Positions 21,794-31,895 of a stretch of DNA of 31,909 nt are shown in pieces. The stretch lies in NCBI GenBank assembly GCA_025349905.2, contig MU624682.1:1-31909 (forward strand), written 5' to 3'. The notes below the pieces were generated by a model, which worked only from the letters and a program-made list of their open reading frames with translations, did not search any database and was not told the DNA's origin. The DNA is from Blastocladiella britannica. Lineage: Eukaryota > Blastocladiomycota > Blastocladiomycetes > Blastocladiales > Blastocladiaceae. A program made the translations under genes and the position numbers. Every line of letters begins with the position of its first letter. The first letter of the stretch is position 1.

Positions 21794-23025
21794 TTACAAG
21801 ACCTCCTTGAGATTCACGCGGCCCGACCCGCGCTTGGCCGGCTTGGGCTGGCTGTCGGCGGGCTTCCATCCAATCAGGTAAATGATCTGGAACGTGGCAG
21901 GAACCGATCCGTCCGGATTGCCGTGCATGGCGCGGTAAATCTCGGCCGCTGCCGCCAATGTGTCACGATGCATGTGCGGGCGCCGCAATCCCACCGCGTT
22001 TGACTCGCCCATGGCGCGCAGATCGTCCACCAGGTCGTACGCGGACGGGTAGTCGACAATGATCTCGTCCACGTCCACTGTTCGCGTTATTGGTGTGAAT
22101 CCAAATCCAAAAGCTCATGGCTACAAGGACGTACCAGTGGTCAACGTAAAGCCGGCCCGCGATAAAAGTGACGCCATGTCGGCGGTCACGGTCATGGGCG
22201 ACACGCGTGGCGACACGCCTCCCTCGCGCTCGAGCTCGGCCAGTTGCAATGATGTGCGTAGCTCAAAGAGCGAATCGCCGCCGAGCATCGCGCCAATGAA
22301 GACGCCGTCTGGCTTGAGGCACTGGCGGGTCTGGATCAGCGTACCTGTGTTTCGTTGATATGTCCATTCTCAATTTCATTCCAGGATAAATAAACAATGA
22401 AAACGGACCGGGAAGATCGTTGACCCAGTGCAGCGAGAGATTGGACACGACCATATCGAGCGAGTCAGGCGCAAAGTGCTTGGCCAATGACGATTCTTCG
22501 TCCAGGACCACTCGCTCCACGGGCACCTCCCGTGTCGCATCGAGATCCGTGTCGCGGTACAGCAGCTCGCCTATGTGTAGGCGCTCAATACCAAATCAAA
22601 CAAGTGCATAATGGTAGCGCTACGCACGCGACATGTCACACATGACCACCTTGGAGGTGATGTCCGTGTCCAGATGCTTGACAATGTGCCCAGCACCAGC
22701 GCCCAGATCGACAATGGCCGGGTAGCGGCGTTTAATGTCCTGTTCTCCGCATCAAATATCGTAAATTGGTATGACCAGACCATGCAAGAATTGATGATCA
22801 TCTATGAAATACCAAGATGCGGTCCACGACGCGTGAAGCAACCTCGTCTTTGAGGTAGTCGGCGGCGCGCGCGTTCGGGTGCCCAGCGGCGCGCGATCGC
22901 TGAAGTGCTTTGGCGTGGCGATCAAAGACCACGGGTGCAGCGGCCTGTGGGGACGCACGGAGGTTAGAGCCCGCGGCCGAGGCGAGGCCACGCAGTCGCG
23001 GGAGAAGTGCGCGCGCAGCAGTCAT
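21794..23025 (-). CDS. NDUFAF5: NDUFAF5-like complex I assembly factor (SAM-dependent enzyme)
   Basis: Five exons: 23025-22813, 22739-22628, 22570-22409, 22344-22135, 22077-21794; 326 aa. NDUFAF5 is a mitochondrial matrix protein of the methyltransferase fold that hydroxylates an Arg of NDUFS7 during complex I assembly. The first 25 residues form an Arg/Ala-rich presequence. Next come [10 protein letters not shown], the SAM-binding loop VDLGAGAGH near 81-89, [48 protein letters not shown], and [20 protein letters not shown] with MGESNA and [18 protein letters not shown] at the end, all in the order of the human protein. Presence implies a complex I-containing mitochondrion, unlike Saccharomyces. 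Introns are 73, 57, 64 and 57 nt. It is divergent from AP-3 beta. Confidence 0.93.
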
Positions 23026-23133
23026 GCTGTTCTTTTCTCTTTCAGAGATGTCGTTTTGGTTGGCCTCATCAACCATCAATCAACTGGCGTGCATCGATTC
23101 GATCGGCAACGGCAGATATAAAATATACCAAGA
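23026..23133. promoter_or_regulatory. Divergent promoter, NDUFAF5 / AP-3 beta
   Basis: There are 108 bp between start codons. A TATAAA at 23117-23122 sits only 12 bp before the AP-3 beta ATG, too close to be its TATA box in the usual arrangement, and is probably part of an A-rich leader. Confidence 0.35.
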
Positions 23134-25913
23134 ATGGCCTACCTATTCCATCGCGCAGCCAGCGCTGTGCAGTCGGCTGCACGGCTCTCGGTCGGCGCGC
23201 TCGACTCGGCCAAAAGCGCCATCCCCGGTGTGGCCCTGGCCCTGCCGCGATCGGGCCTACTTGCCTCCGAGCGCATCCACACGCTGCTCGACTCGCGTTT
23301 TGACCTGGAAAAGCTCGAGGGCCTGCGTGCCGTGCTCCTGGTAACCCTTCTTCCTTGTAGAGTGCTGGACAATGACACCCTATTCACAGAATCCATACAA
23401 ATGTCATAGCTCATGGCCCAGGGACACGACGCCTCGCCCTTCTTTACCGCTGTCGTCAAGAATGCGGTGGTCACCAACCCGGAGCTGCGCCGCCTCGTGT
23501 ACGTGTACGTGGCCGCCTACGCGTCGCGTAACCCGGAACTGGCGCTGCTGTGCATCAACGCGCTTCAAAAAGATCTGGCCGATCCGTCGTTTGCGACGCG
23601 CGCACTGGCCCTGCGTACCCTGGCCTCGATCCGCGTCGCCGCCGTGGTGCCCATCATCGCCACCGCCATTCACGCTGCATCCAAGGACATTAGCCCCTAT
23701 GTCCGACGTACCGCTGCCGCGTGCCTCCCGCTGGTGGCTCCTATCTTGGACAATGACCACGCGACCGATGTCTTGGACCGGTTTCTTGCCGATCGGGACG
23801 CAGGGGTGGTTGGAGCCGCTGTGCAGTCCGTGGCGGCAGCTTGTAGTACGGCTGCCGATGCGACGCGGGCTGCTGACGCGCTCGCTGCGCTGCACCCGCA
23901 TTATCGGCGAGTGTGTTCGCTGGTGCCCAAAATGGATCCCGCCGCGGCATGTGCTTCACTCGACACGCTCACCCGCTATGCCATGACCTTTCTCCCTGCC
24001 CCGGTTGACTTGGTATGCATCCTTTTATATTTTTTTTTTGTGCATCCCTCTTAATGTGACTGCTGCAGCTTTTTCCTTCCACATCATCGCCACCGGCAGT
24101 GGCCACGGGTCTCACGTTGGACCCCGACCTCGAGCTGCTCTTGGAAGCGGTCTCGCACTGTGCGCGCTCTCCGACCGCCACCCCAACCACTCTGTGTGCA
24201 TCCGTTACTGTCCTGGTCAAGCTAGCACCCGCCCGGTACAGCCCAGCGCTGCTCACGGGCGCATCGCTGCTGATGCGTGTTCCATCGCCCGATCTGCCAA
24301 TGCTCCACCTCATCCACCTGCTGGCGGTGCGGTTTGCAACCGCGCTTCGCCCGTACTTGACGTTCCTGGTCCCGCACGCCGACGATGTCATGGCGATCCG
24401 CAACGCAAAGCTGGCAGTGATGGTGGAGCTCATGGACGATGCTACCGCGCACCTGGTGCTGGGTGAGCTCCAGTACGATATCGACGCGCACGACTCGGCG
24501 GCGGCCGCACGGCACTTGGCCGCGCTCTCCCGCATTCCGCACTGGCGCATGCGCGTGGTGCCGGCGGTCCTGGAGTTGCTGGCGCACGCCAACGCCGCAG
24601 TGGTCGCGGAAGCGGTTGGGGCCGTACGCGACTTGCTGCTCTCCAACAGCCCCTCGATCGCTCCTGTCGCCACTGCCAAGTCGAGTCGGTCCAAGGTGAC
24701 GGGCAGTAGCAGCAACGTCAGCACCGCCCAGATCATCACCGAACTGGTGCGCATGATGCCCGTGTGCACGCACCCGGCCGCACGCGCCGCACTCATCAGC
24801 GTGATTGCCGGGCACTGGGATCACCGGAGTGTCATATCGCATGCACCCGACCTACTGCGCATTCTCGCACGCCAATTCGCGACGGAGCCCGAGCGAGTGC
24901 GAGTTGCGACTGTGGCGTTGGCGGGGAAGGCGGCTGTTATTACCGCTACCAATGGCGCGTTACTGGCCCCACCCGCCCCCGCCGTGTTGCAATTAGCAAC
25001 GTACGTGTTGCAGCTGGCGCGCGCCGATGTGTCGGTGGATGTCCGCGAAAAGGCGCAATTTGTTGTATCACTTCGCCGGGCCGCGGCGACGCTTCCCGCT
25101 GCATCTCCCACCGCGCTGATGTCGTCCACGAAAACTGCCCCAACCACCGCTACCGAACCCTCCGGGACGACCCGACGCCCCTCTGCCGCCGTCGCCTATG
25201 GTCGCACGCGGGCCGTGACGGCTCTCCCGTGGGCCCCAGCCACAGGGTCATGGACTCCGTCGGTTCCCACTGCGCCGTCGGTGCGCGATCCACACGTGGT
25301 CACTGCTCCCGCTCCATTTGTGCCGGTGGCACCGCACAGCCGGGGGCCGTCGCCGTCACGAGTGGTGCCTGGCGCGCTCACGGGAGCAGCTAATAGGTTG
25401 CCTGGGCAACAACAACAACAACTGCATCCGTCGCCTTCTCTGTCACAACAACGGACACCGGCTGGAATGGGCAATGCGCGTACACCCGTGGCACCCAGCT
25501 GGGATGCCGTCGAGGACCAGCGGCGAGCGGCCGCGGCGCGCAAGCAGCAACTGGAGGCGTTTTTGGATGATGAGGACGAGGAAGAGGATGACGACGACGA
25601 GGGGCACGAGTTTCCGGAGCGAGTGTTGTCCCCCAGCCTCGATCGGCCAGTGGACTTGCTCTCGGACGCGTGGGCGGCAACCAGCGACGCCGCCCATGAG
25701 GAGGAGGAGGAGGAAGAAGAGGAGGAAGAAGAGGAGGAAGATTCCCTCGAGGCCGAGATCATGGAGCAAATGGCTGCACTTGCATGGCAAGCGGATGACG
25801 ACAATGGTGAAGGTGATGGTGGCGAATCCGCTCCTGCGAAGGTTCCGCCTACAGGCAACACTACCGGATTCGCGCACGGTGCGCTCCCTCCGTCCGAAAA
25901 CGTATGGGAATAG
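23134..25913 (+). CDS. APL6: AP-3 complex subunit beta (APL6-like)
   Basis: Three exons: 23134-23340, 23410-24012, 24069-25913; 884 aa. Beta-adaptin of AP-3 carries cargo from Golgi/endosomes to vacuole or lysosome. The adaptin N-terminal solenoid is clear: KLEGLRAVLLLMAQGHDASPFF, AVVKNAVVTNPELRRLVYVYV, ALLCINALQKDLADP, RALALRTLASIRVAAVVPII and DISPYVRRTAAA, which is AP3B and not AP1/2 beta. After about residue 620 the hinge is Pro/Ser-rich, then very acidic, with a run of 14 Glu encoded at 25698-25739. The protein ends about 60 residues later, so the C-terminal ear of animal AP3B is absent, as in yeast Apl6. Introns are 69 and 56 nt. The stop is 32 bp from that of the dynein-2 LIC gene. Confidence 0.9.
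25698..25739 (+). repeat. GAG/GAA trinucleotide run encoding 14 Glu in AP-3 beta
   Basis: Mixed GAG and GAA codons, so the run is maintained at the protein level as an acidic hinge and not by a pure microsatellite. Confidence 0.85.
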
Positions 25914-25945
25914 TAACAACAATGGATTGTATTTTGGAATCAAAA

Positions 25946-27332
25946 TCAAACTTGAATAAAAGCCGAGCACTCGCGGTCAATGAGCGGCTCGGCAAACTTG
26001 GCTGACAACGCCTTGTGTTGCAGAGGCTGCACTCCAAAACCAGATGGCGACGAGGATCTATTATCACCGGGCGCAGTTGCATTTGGCAGCAATCCGGCCT
26101 TGCCGAGAACCATCAGCATATGGGACTTGATGTCGGCGAGCGACTTGCAAGTGGATCCGGCGTAAATGTCGGACAAGTTGTCGGCGCCCGGTGCGTCAAA
26201 CATGGGCTTGTTGGGATCGGTCAAGTCGCTGGTTTTGGGCAGCGCCGTCTTGAATGCAAAGTGGCTCACAAGTTGTTTTCCCTATTTCATACCATATGCC
26301 GTCGCAATGTCAGGGGTATGGAGGTTGGATGTACAAAATAAGTTTGAGTACCCTGGTGGAAGAAGCCTCGTCGGCCCGATCGCTCGACATGAGAAATGCA
26401 GCGCCGTGAATGTGGGCCATGTACCTCAAGTACCGCGTCAGGACTCGGCGCACGTCACCTGGTAGATCGCGAAACACGTCGTACTTGGTTCCCACAATGG
26501 CCCATGCCATGGGAATCGGTTTCACCACCGCTTTGTCCGGGTGATCTGCGCCGTACTTTTTCATGGCATGCGTTCGCAGTCCCTTTGGGCGTTTGGATCC
26601 GCGCTTTTCCAGGCCCGTGAGCAGTTCCTCCACCCGAGTTCCCAGAGCGCTGGTGAAATGCTCTATCGTGCTGACGACGTCCGCTGGCTATAGAGTGATC
26701 CGTTGTCAGCCTGATTTGCAACAGGGAAGAAATGGTCTAGAAAACAATGGTACCTGCGACAAGTCGACGCAGATAATGACCGAGGTGGTGTGAACGGATC
26801 CGGTCGAGATTGGGACTTCAAGGAGTCTAGTCATGAGGGATCCGCTGCCGAGTTCCCAAATATGAGCCACGTCCTTGGCATTGGTTGCCGCACGAGTCCT
26901 CCGTCCATACCTGATCACACACATAATCGTTCGATTGCAATCCTTCGTAATAATGCAATGGACGGTACGTACGTATAGTCAAGGCCAACAGTCGGATTGG
27001 GTGTCTCGCCTGCATCTTAAAAAGGTAAGTACAGCTGTTACAGGTCAAACGATAATTGAGGCGAACGCTTGTCCAAGAAGCGGTTGATGATCGTCGACTT
27101 GCCGCTTGATTTGGCACCAAGCACGACAATGCTCGTCTCCGAGCCCGCTTGGGATTCTGTTATGATCGTTTAATTTTGGGCTCGTCCTTGTAACATGTGA
27201 ATGAAAGTCGAACAAACCGAATGCATCCGTTGAACGGACTGCAGTGCCCTCGTCCTTGAGAATGGACCAAAGATCCTTGGTCGCACCCGCACTCCCACCA
27301 GGAGTCGCAGTTGGAGATTGCTTGTTTGACAT
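25946..27332 (-). CDS. DYNC2LI1: Dynein-2 light intermediate chain (ciliary retrograde IFT)
   Basis: Six exons: 27332-27218, 27156-27067, 27009-26973, 26910-26754, 26687-26352, 26281-25946; 356 aa, near the human 351. It is a subunit of cytoplasmic dynein-2, the retrograde intraflagellar transport motor. Seen in order: DLWSILKDE at the N-terminus, P-loop GAKSSGKS near 52-59, RETPNPTVGLDYTYGRR, HIWELGSGS, VIICVDLSQPADV, IPMAWAIVGTKYDVFRD, MAHIHGAAFLMSS and, at the end, KPMFDAPGADNLSDI. The DYTYGRR, KYDVF and KP.F....D....I segments distinguish dynein-2 LIC from dynein-1 LIC. The third exon is only 37 nt. Introns are 61, 57, 62, 66 and 70 nt. Implies a flagellated life stage. It is tandem with the next minus-strand gene, 49 bp apart. 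Confidence 0.9.
25955..25960 (+). terminator. AATAAA of AP-3 beta inside the convergent gene's coding end
   Basis: The hexamer lies 41 bases after the AP-3 beta stop, and within the last codons (FIQV) of the dynein-2 LIC gene on the opposite strand (stop at 25946-25948). The two transcripts must overlap if this signal is used. Confidence 0.5.
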
Positions 27333-27381
27333 TTACAAGAAATTGAAGTTGAAAGAAAACTGCATTGACTTCACATGCTAT

Positions 27382-28533
27382 TCACATTTCACGCGCATCC
27401 GCCAACAGCGACACGTCCGAGCTGACGGACGTACTCATGGACAGTAGGGAAATATCCGACTCGGGCCGCCCAGTGCTGGAAGAAGACTTGGCGCTGCTGC
27501 TCGTGTGCGAGCGGCCAGACGACCAATCATCGCGATCACTAGTGGCATCACCATCAGCAGTAAGGCCAGCGGCGCCCGATTCGAGCGGAACCGCCGTCTC
27601 CCCGTGGTCGCTCACCAGAGCGGCCAGCGTCACCAGCATCTCCACCTCGTTGGGCCCGTCCGTGTCGTTGTGGTCGTTTTCAGGAGCCGACTGGTAATCG
27701 AGGTCGCTGCCCGCGTCGGACGCATCTGACGGCGCACCTGACGACGACGTGACGCTGAGTGGGTGCCGCGCCGGCAACGGCGACTGCGCACGCACTGCTA
27801 CTGCTGCGGCCGCGGCTGCCGTCGCTGATCCAGAATCAACATCTCCGACATGGTGCAGTGACGTTGAAGACGACGACGTCATGGACTGGACCGTGCGCTG
27901 CATACGCGCCAGCTCCAGCGCCTCGCGACGAGCCAAAAGCGCGCGCAGGGCAGCGTCCGTGTCCTCCAGTTCTTGGTCCAGGTCATTCACCGGCGCAGAA
28001 AAGTCGGGTACGGGCGTGCCGAGCGTGTCCACAGGCTTTGACCTGAATGTTTTTGGAGAGTTCAAATCGTGGCGTTGTTACAGAAGAAAATAAGCTCAAA
28101 AGTACCCCATGGTCCGCAGTGGAATGTCGTCTTGCCACGCCAGCGTCGACTGGGCCATGGCGTCGTAGATGGTGTCGCGATTTTTCACTGATGCCGGGGA
28201 CGAAGAGGACGAGGACGAGGATGACGATGAGGACGCCTCGACTGGGCGGCGGGTCATGCGGCGGCGAATGAGCTGTCGGACATCTCGTATTTTACCACCC
28301 TTAACCACCGAAGGTGGACGGTGCTTGATGTCGTCCTCCTCGTCTTCATAGTCGTCGCTGTCGTCGTCGTCTTCGCCATACGCCGCTTTCCACTGGTCCT
28401 CGGTGCTGTCCATGCCCGTTGTGCCGGCGTGGTGCGAGTACGGATCGTCGTATTGGCCCTCGGATTGAATTGCGATAACCACGACCGCCACTGCAATGAC
28501 CGCGATTCCCATAAAGACCCAGGGTGCGGGCAT
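27382..28533 (-). CDS. Signal-anchor protein of unknown function, low-complexity
   Basis: Two exons: 28533-28106 and 28042-27382; 362 aa. I do not recognise it. Right after MPAPW comes a single hydrophobic helix (about 6-23, VFMGIAVIAVAVVVIAI), which looks like an N-terminal signal anchor. Then follow a very acidic stretch (residues about 51-67, DDDDSDDYEDEEDD), a basic patch (RRRMTRRP), a run of about 12 Ser, and after the 63-nt intron a short coiled-coil-like segment (DLDQELEDTDAALRALL, near 160-185). The rest is Ser/Asp/Ala-rich. The intron join ATGG|GTACTT to CAG|GTCAAAG keeps frame and gives TMGSKPVD. It lies 49 bp from the dynein-2 LIC start and 59 bp from the LRR gene end. Gene structure is plausible; function is unknown. 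Confidence 0.6.
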
Positions 28534-28592
28534 ACTGTTTTATAAGATTTTTGGGTGCGGTCAATTGATTGGCAGTGGAAGAGAGATTGATG

Positions 28593-30618
28593 CTATTGGC
28601 AGTGCAGCAGCTGCTTGGTCGGCTCGTCGCCTTCCTGCGCACCAAGTGGACCACCTCCACAACTAGCCAGCACGCCGGCCACGCGCCTGCACTCGTTGGC
28701 GCACGTCCACACCACGCCCACCACGAACTTGGCCACCAGCGGATCGTGCACGGGCCTCGTCGCGCGCGCGACCGCCGCTAGCAACGCCCGTGCGGCTTGC
28801 ATGACCCCGCGCACCGCCTTCAGCAGCAATCCCCACGTCTGCGGCGCCGACGACCACGACCGGTGTGATGACCCTGGAAGCGAGCACCGCGCGTACCGCT
28901 GGGCGACGGCGGCCGCGTGGGCGACGGCGCTGGCGGCGTGAATGGCGGCGCGCACGGGGGACGGCACCGTGATGGCGACGGCGGTGGCGGCCGCCGATGA
29001 CGACGACGGCGATGCGGCCGCGCGCGCATACGTCGCTGACGAGAAGGCGGCTACGGTGCCCGCCACGCCGCTGTTACCGGCGCTTCGAGCCGTCGACCGG
29101 CCTGAAAGACCCGCGATCGTGCCCGTGAACGGCGGGGTGGCGCCGGACGCTGCTCCCACGCCGCCGCCGCCGCTGAGCAGCGGAGCGATGGCCACTGCCG
29201 CTGCGGCTAAGTGGTACACGGCGGTGCCGAGCGCCACTGCCCCGAGCAGGACACGCGCCGCATCGGGGGCAAGTTCCAACGGCGCCTCGGGGTCGTTCAG
29301 CAGCACCGCCAGCCCCCGAACGGCTGCGGCGGCTGCTGCCAGCACGTGGTGTGTGTCGGACGCGAGCTGCGCGTCGTTTCCAAAAGCCGTGGCCGCCGCT
29401 GTGGCCGCGGCAATGGTCGACGCGGCCAGGGTGCCCGTAACGTTATTGTTGTTGATGTTGTTGGGTGGTCCGGCGGCGAGATCGTGCACGGAGCCGGGAA
29501 ATGTCGACACGGGTGGCAGGGCAGGGTCTGGGACGGCTGCGTCATCTGTCACTCCTGCTGCTGCTGCTGCTGTTTCTGCTGGAGACTCGTGGACGTGTCT
29601 GGATGTCTGCGCAAAGCCGTTGCTTTGCTGGTCATGCCGGCGAGACATGGATCCGGCCCGCGACTCGCTCGGCGTCAGGTGGTCGGTCGACATAGACCGG
29701 CCGCCGCCAATCAAAAAGAGGGGCGTGGGTGCTGGTGCCCGTGGATGCGCCATGGACGGGACCGATAAGCCCATCTCGGGAGTCTGGGCTTGCGATGCGT
29801 CTGCCGCTGCTTCGTCGTTCATGCAGCTCGCTTCATTTGACATGAGCAACACGATATTTCACACCAAAAAAAAAAAAAGACAGATAACATGTACAAGCAG
29901 TGGCCAAATACTTCATGACCTTGGCAAGCGCATTGCGGTCGTCCGATCGCCGTGCCAAGGGCGCAGTGAGGTGCTGGGGCGGGAATGTCAGCGGGTTCCC
30001 AGCGATCGCGCACGTTTTGAGCAGCGGAAACAGGCGGTGCATGGCCGGCGGCAGTTCGGTGAGCGCATTTCGGTCCAGAAACAAGTGCACGAGTTTTGGC
30101 AGGAGCGAGAGCGATCGCGGCAGAGCTGCCAGGCGGTTGTCGTTCAGACTGAGCGATTCCAGGAGCGGCGTGGCCAGAAACAGCTCCTCGGGAAGCCCCG
30201 CCAGCCGATTGTGATCGAGGCGCAAGACACGCAGCGGGTGCAGCGACGGCGGCAAGGGTATGAGCGCGTCCAGCGACTGCAGCTGGTTGTGGGCAAGCGA
30301 CAGGCGCAGGACCGGCGGCGCGTACGGGTCCAGGAGCGAAAGTGGGACAGCATCAAGTGCCTGGTTCTCGAACGAGACATTGATCGAGGACCGCGGCTCA
30401 CCGCTGCTGCCATTGCTACCGGCCGCCGTGATGGTCGGCGTCGGCAATGCCGGTGCGATCGAGGTCATGGGGGAAACCGAGTCGGGCATATCCAGGGACG
30501 GGGCGAGCGTCGTAAACAGCGCACTGGACACTGCCGACGATGATGACGGGACGGATGAGAATGAGAGTGCCGATGGCGGCCATGCACCTGGCGTCGTGGT
30601 GCTCGTCGTGGTGGCCAT
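28593..30618 (-). CDS. LRR protein with Ala-rich helical C-terminal half, possibly Sog2-like
   Basis: Two exons: 30618-29895 and 29830-28593; 653 aa. After a Ser/Thr/Pro-rich N-terminus (1-75), four to five leucine-rich repeats run from about 100 to 225: LSLAHNQL, LRVLRLDHNRLAGLPEELF, LESLSLNDNRLAALP, LVHLFLDRNALTELP and a last IAGNPLTFPP. The ORF seems to stop 11 bases into a second ORF, but a 64-nt intron (donor GTACATG, acceptor TGAAG) joins them in frame. The C-terminal half has a disordered linker and then several Ala/Val/Leu helices (VLAAAAAAVRGLAVLL, LLLKAVRGVMQAARALL, LVAKFVVGVVWTCANECRRV). An LRR domain plus a C-terminal helical domain resembles Sog2, a scaffold of the RAM/NDR-kinase morphogenesis network. 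That is a hypothesis, not a motif match. The splice is good but unverified. Confidence 0.6.
29866..29878. repeat. A13 homopolymer inside the LRR gene intron
   Basis: On the minus strand it is the T13 tract of the 64-nt intron. It would encode Phe residues if unspliced. Confidence 0.85.
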
Positions 30619-30672
30619 TTACGATTTTTTGATGGGAAAAAAATTATGTATTTGACATGGAAGAGAACACAA

Positions 30673-31887
30673 TTACTCGGCCGCAGATGCCCGCTCCTGT
30701 GCGCCGCCTTCGCGCACATCGTCGTCGTCCTTGCCCACTGTCCCGTCGAGCGGGAAGTAGTATGTGAGCCACTGGTGCTGGCGGGCCTCGGCGCACGACA
30801 TGCGCTCGTCTGGGTCCACCGCCAGCAACTTGCGGATAAAGTCGATTGCGTCCTCGGATACTTCGGACCAGCACTCGGGGTCAAACTCGTACGCGCCAGT
30901 GAGAATGCGCTCAAAGATGCCGGCGTTGCTGTTGAGTCATACAATGGTCAGCTGCAATTGCAATAATGGAAAAAGTACTTACGTCTCGGCATAAAAGGGC
31001 ATGTTGCCCGAGATGAGAGTGTAGCAAATGACGCCAATCGACCACATGTCCGCGGGGAACGAGTGGCCGAGATTGGTAATGACCTCCGGCGCAATGTACC
31101 CAGGAGTACCACACGCGGTGAGGAAGATTTGGTCGTCGTAATCCATGAGCCGCGAGAGACCAAAGTCGCTGAGCATGATCTGCAGCTTTGGTGCGTCGCG
31201 GTCCTTGATGAGCAGGTTGTCGGGCTTGAGGTCGCGGTGCACAATGTTGATCTCGTGGAGGAAACCGACGGCCTCCAGGATTTGGTACACGATGAGCGCT
31301 GCCTCGGATTCCGCGAGGTAGCCGCGCGACACAATGACATCGAAGAGCTCGCCGCCCTGTGCAATTGCATGTTTTTTTGTTTGGTGAGTTAGCCATTCAA
31401 GCCGTACAACGACTTGCCCCCACCGAAATGAAAGGAAAAAAAAAACGCACGTTGCACAGCTCCATGACAAGGTGGAACGAGCGGTCAGTCTCAAAGAACC
31501 CGTCCTCGGGTACGAGGCCAACAATATTCTGTTGGTAGGCGTGTTTTTGGTGAAACATTGTCCATGTGGGGTCTCCTAACCTCTAAAAAAAGACACAAGC
31601 GAGCGTACCTTGTGCCCGGCCACACGAGCGAGAATGTCAATCTCGCGCTTGACGACCTTTTCCTTGCCCTTGGGAATCTTCTTCTTCTTGATGGACTTGA
31701 GGGCGTATTCCTTGCCCGTCTCCTTGTGCACGACGCGGTACACCTCGGCAAAGTGGCCCTCGCCAATCTTTTCCTTCTTCTCGTACAGGTCCCATACGGA
31801 CGTGAGCGTGTCGACGACGCCCTCGCGGGTGCGTGGGCGGTCCTCGGGGGTCAGTGCCTCCTTGAGCTGGGCCAGGAGCGATGGCAT
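30673..31887 (-). CDS. CaMK-type Ser/Thr protein kinase lacking a C-terminal regulatory region
   Basis: Four exons: 31887-31609, 31528-31451, 31356-30983, 30928-30673; 328 aa. The kinase domain starts near residue 35 with the glycine loop GEGHFAEVY (42-50), Lys64 in YALKS, HRDLKPDN (159-166), DFG (183-185), and APE (208-210), all intact. TACGTPGYIAPEV and ADMWSIGVICYTLISGNMPFY are characteristic of the CaMKI/MLCK/DAPK group. The C-lobe ends at QHQWLTYYF and is followed by only about 27 acidic residues, with no basic amphipathic calmodulin-binding or autoinhibitory segment. The N-terminal 33 residues are unique. Introns are 80, 94 and 54 nt; the last has the only GTAAGT donor in the window, and the second a CTAAC branch site. 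The start follows an A-rich leader at the window edge. The group call is firm; the subfamily is not. Confidence 0.88.
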
Positions 31888-31895
31888 TGTAATAG

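Noticed and set aside
23117..23122. TATAAA as the AP-3 beta TATA box
   Set aside because: It lies 12 bp from the start codon, leaving no room for a normal leader.
28593..29843. Ala-rich ORF as a separate gene starting at 29843
   Set aside because: Its ATG lies inside the 64-nt intron that joins it in frame to the upstream LRR exon.
28942..30543. 533-codon plus-strand ORF antisense to the LRR gene
   Set aside because: It crosses the conserved LRR exon, the T13 intron and the Ala-rich exon on the opposite strand; no motif is visible, and the LRRs on the minus strand are unmistakable.
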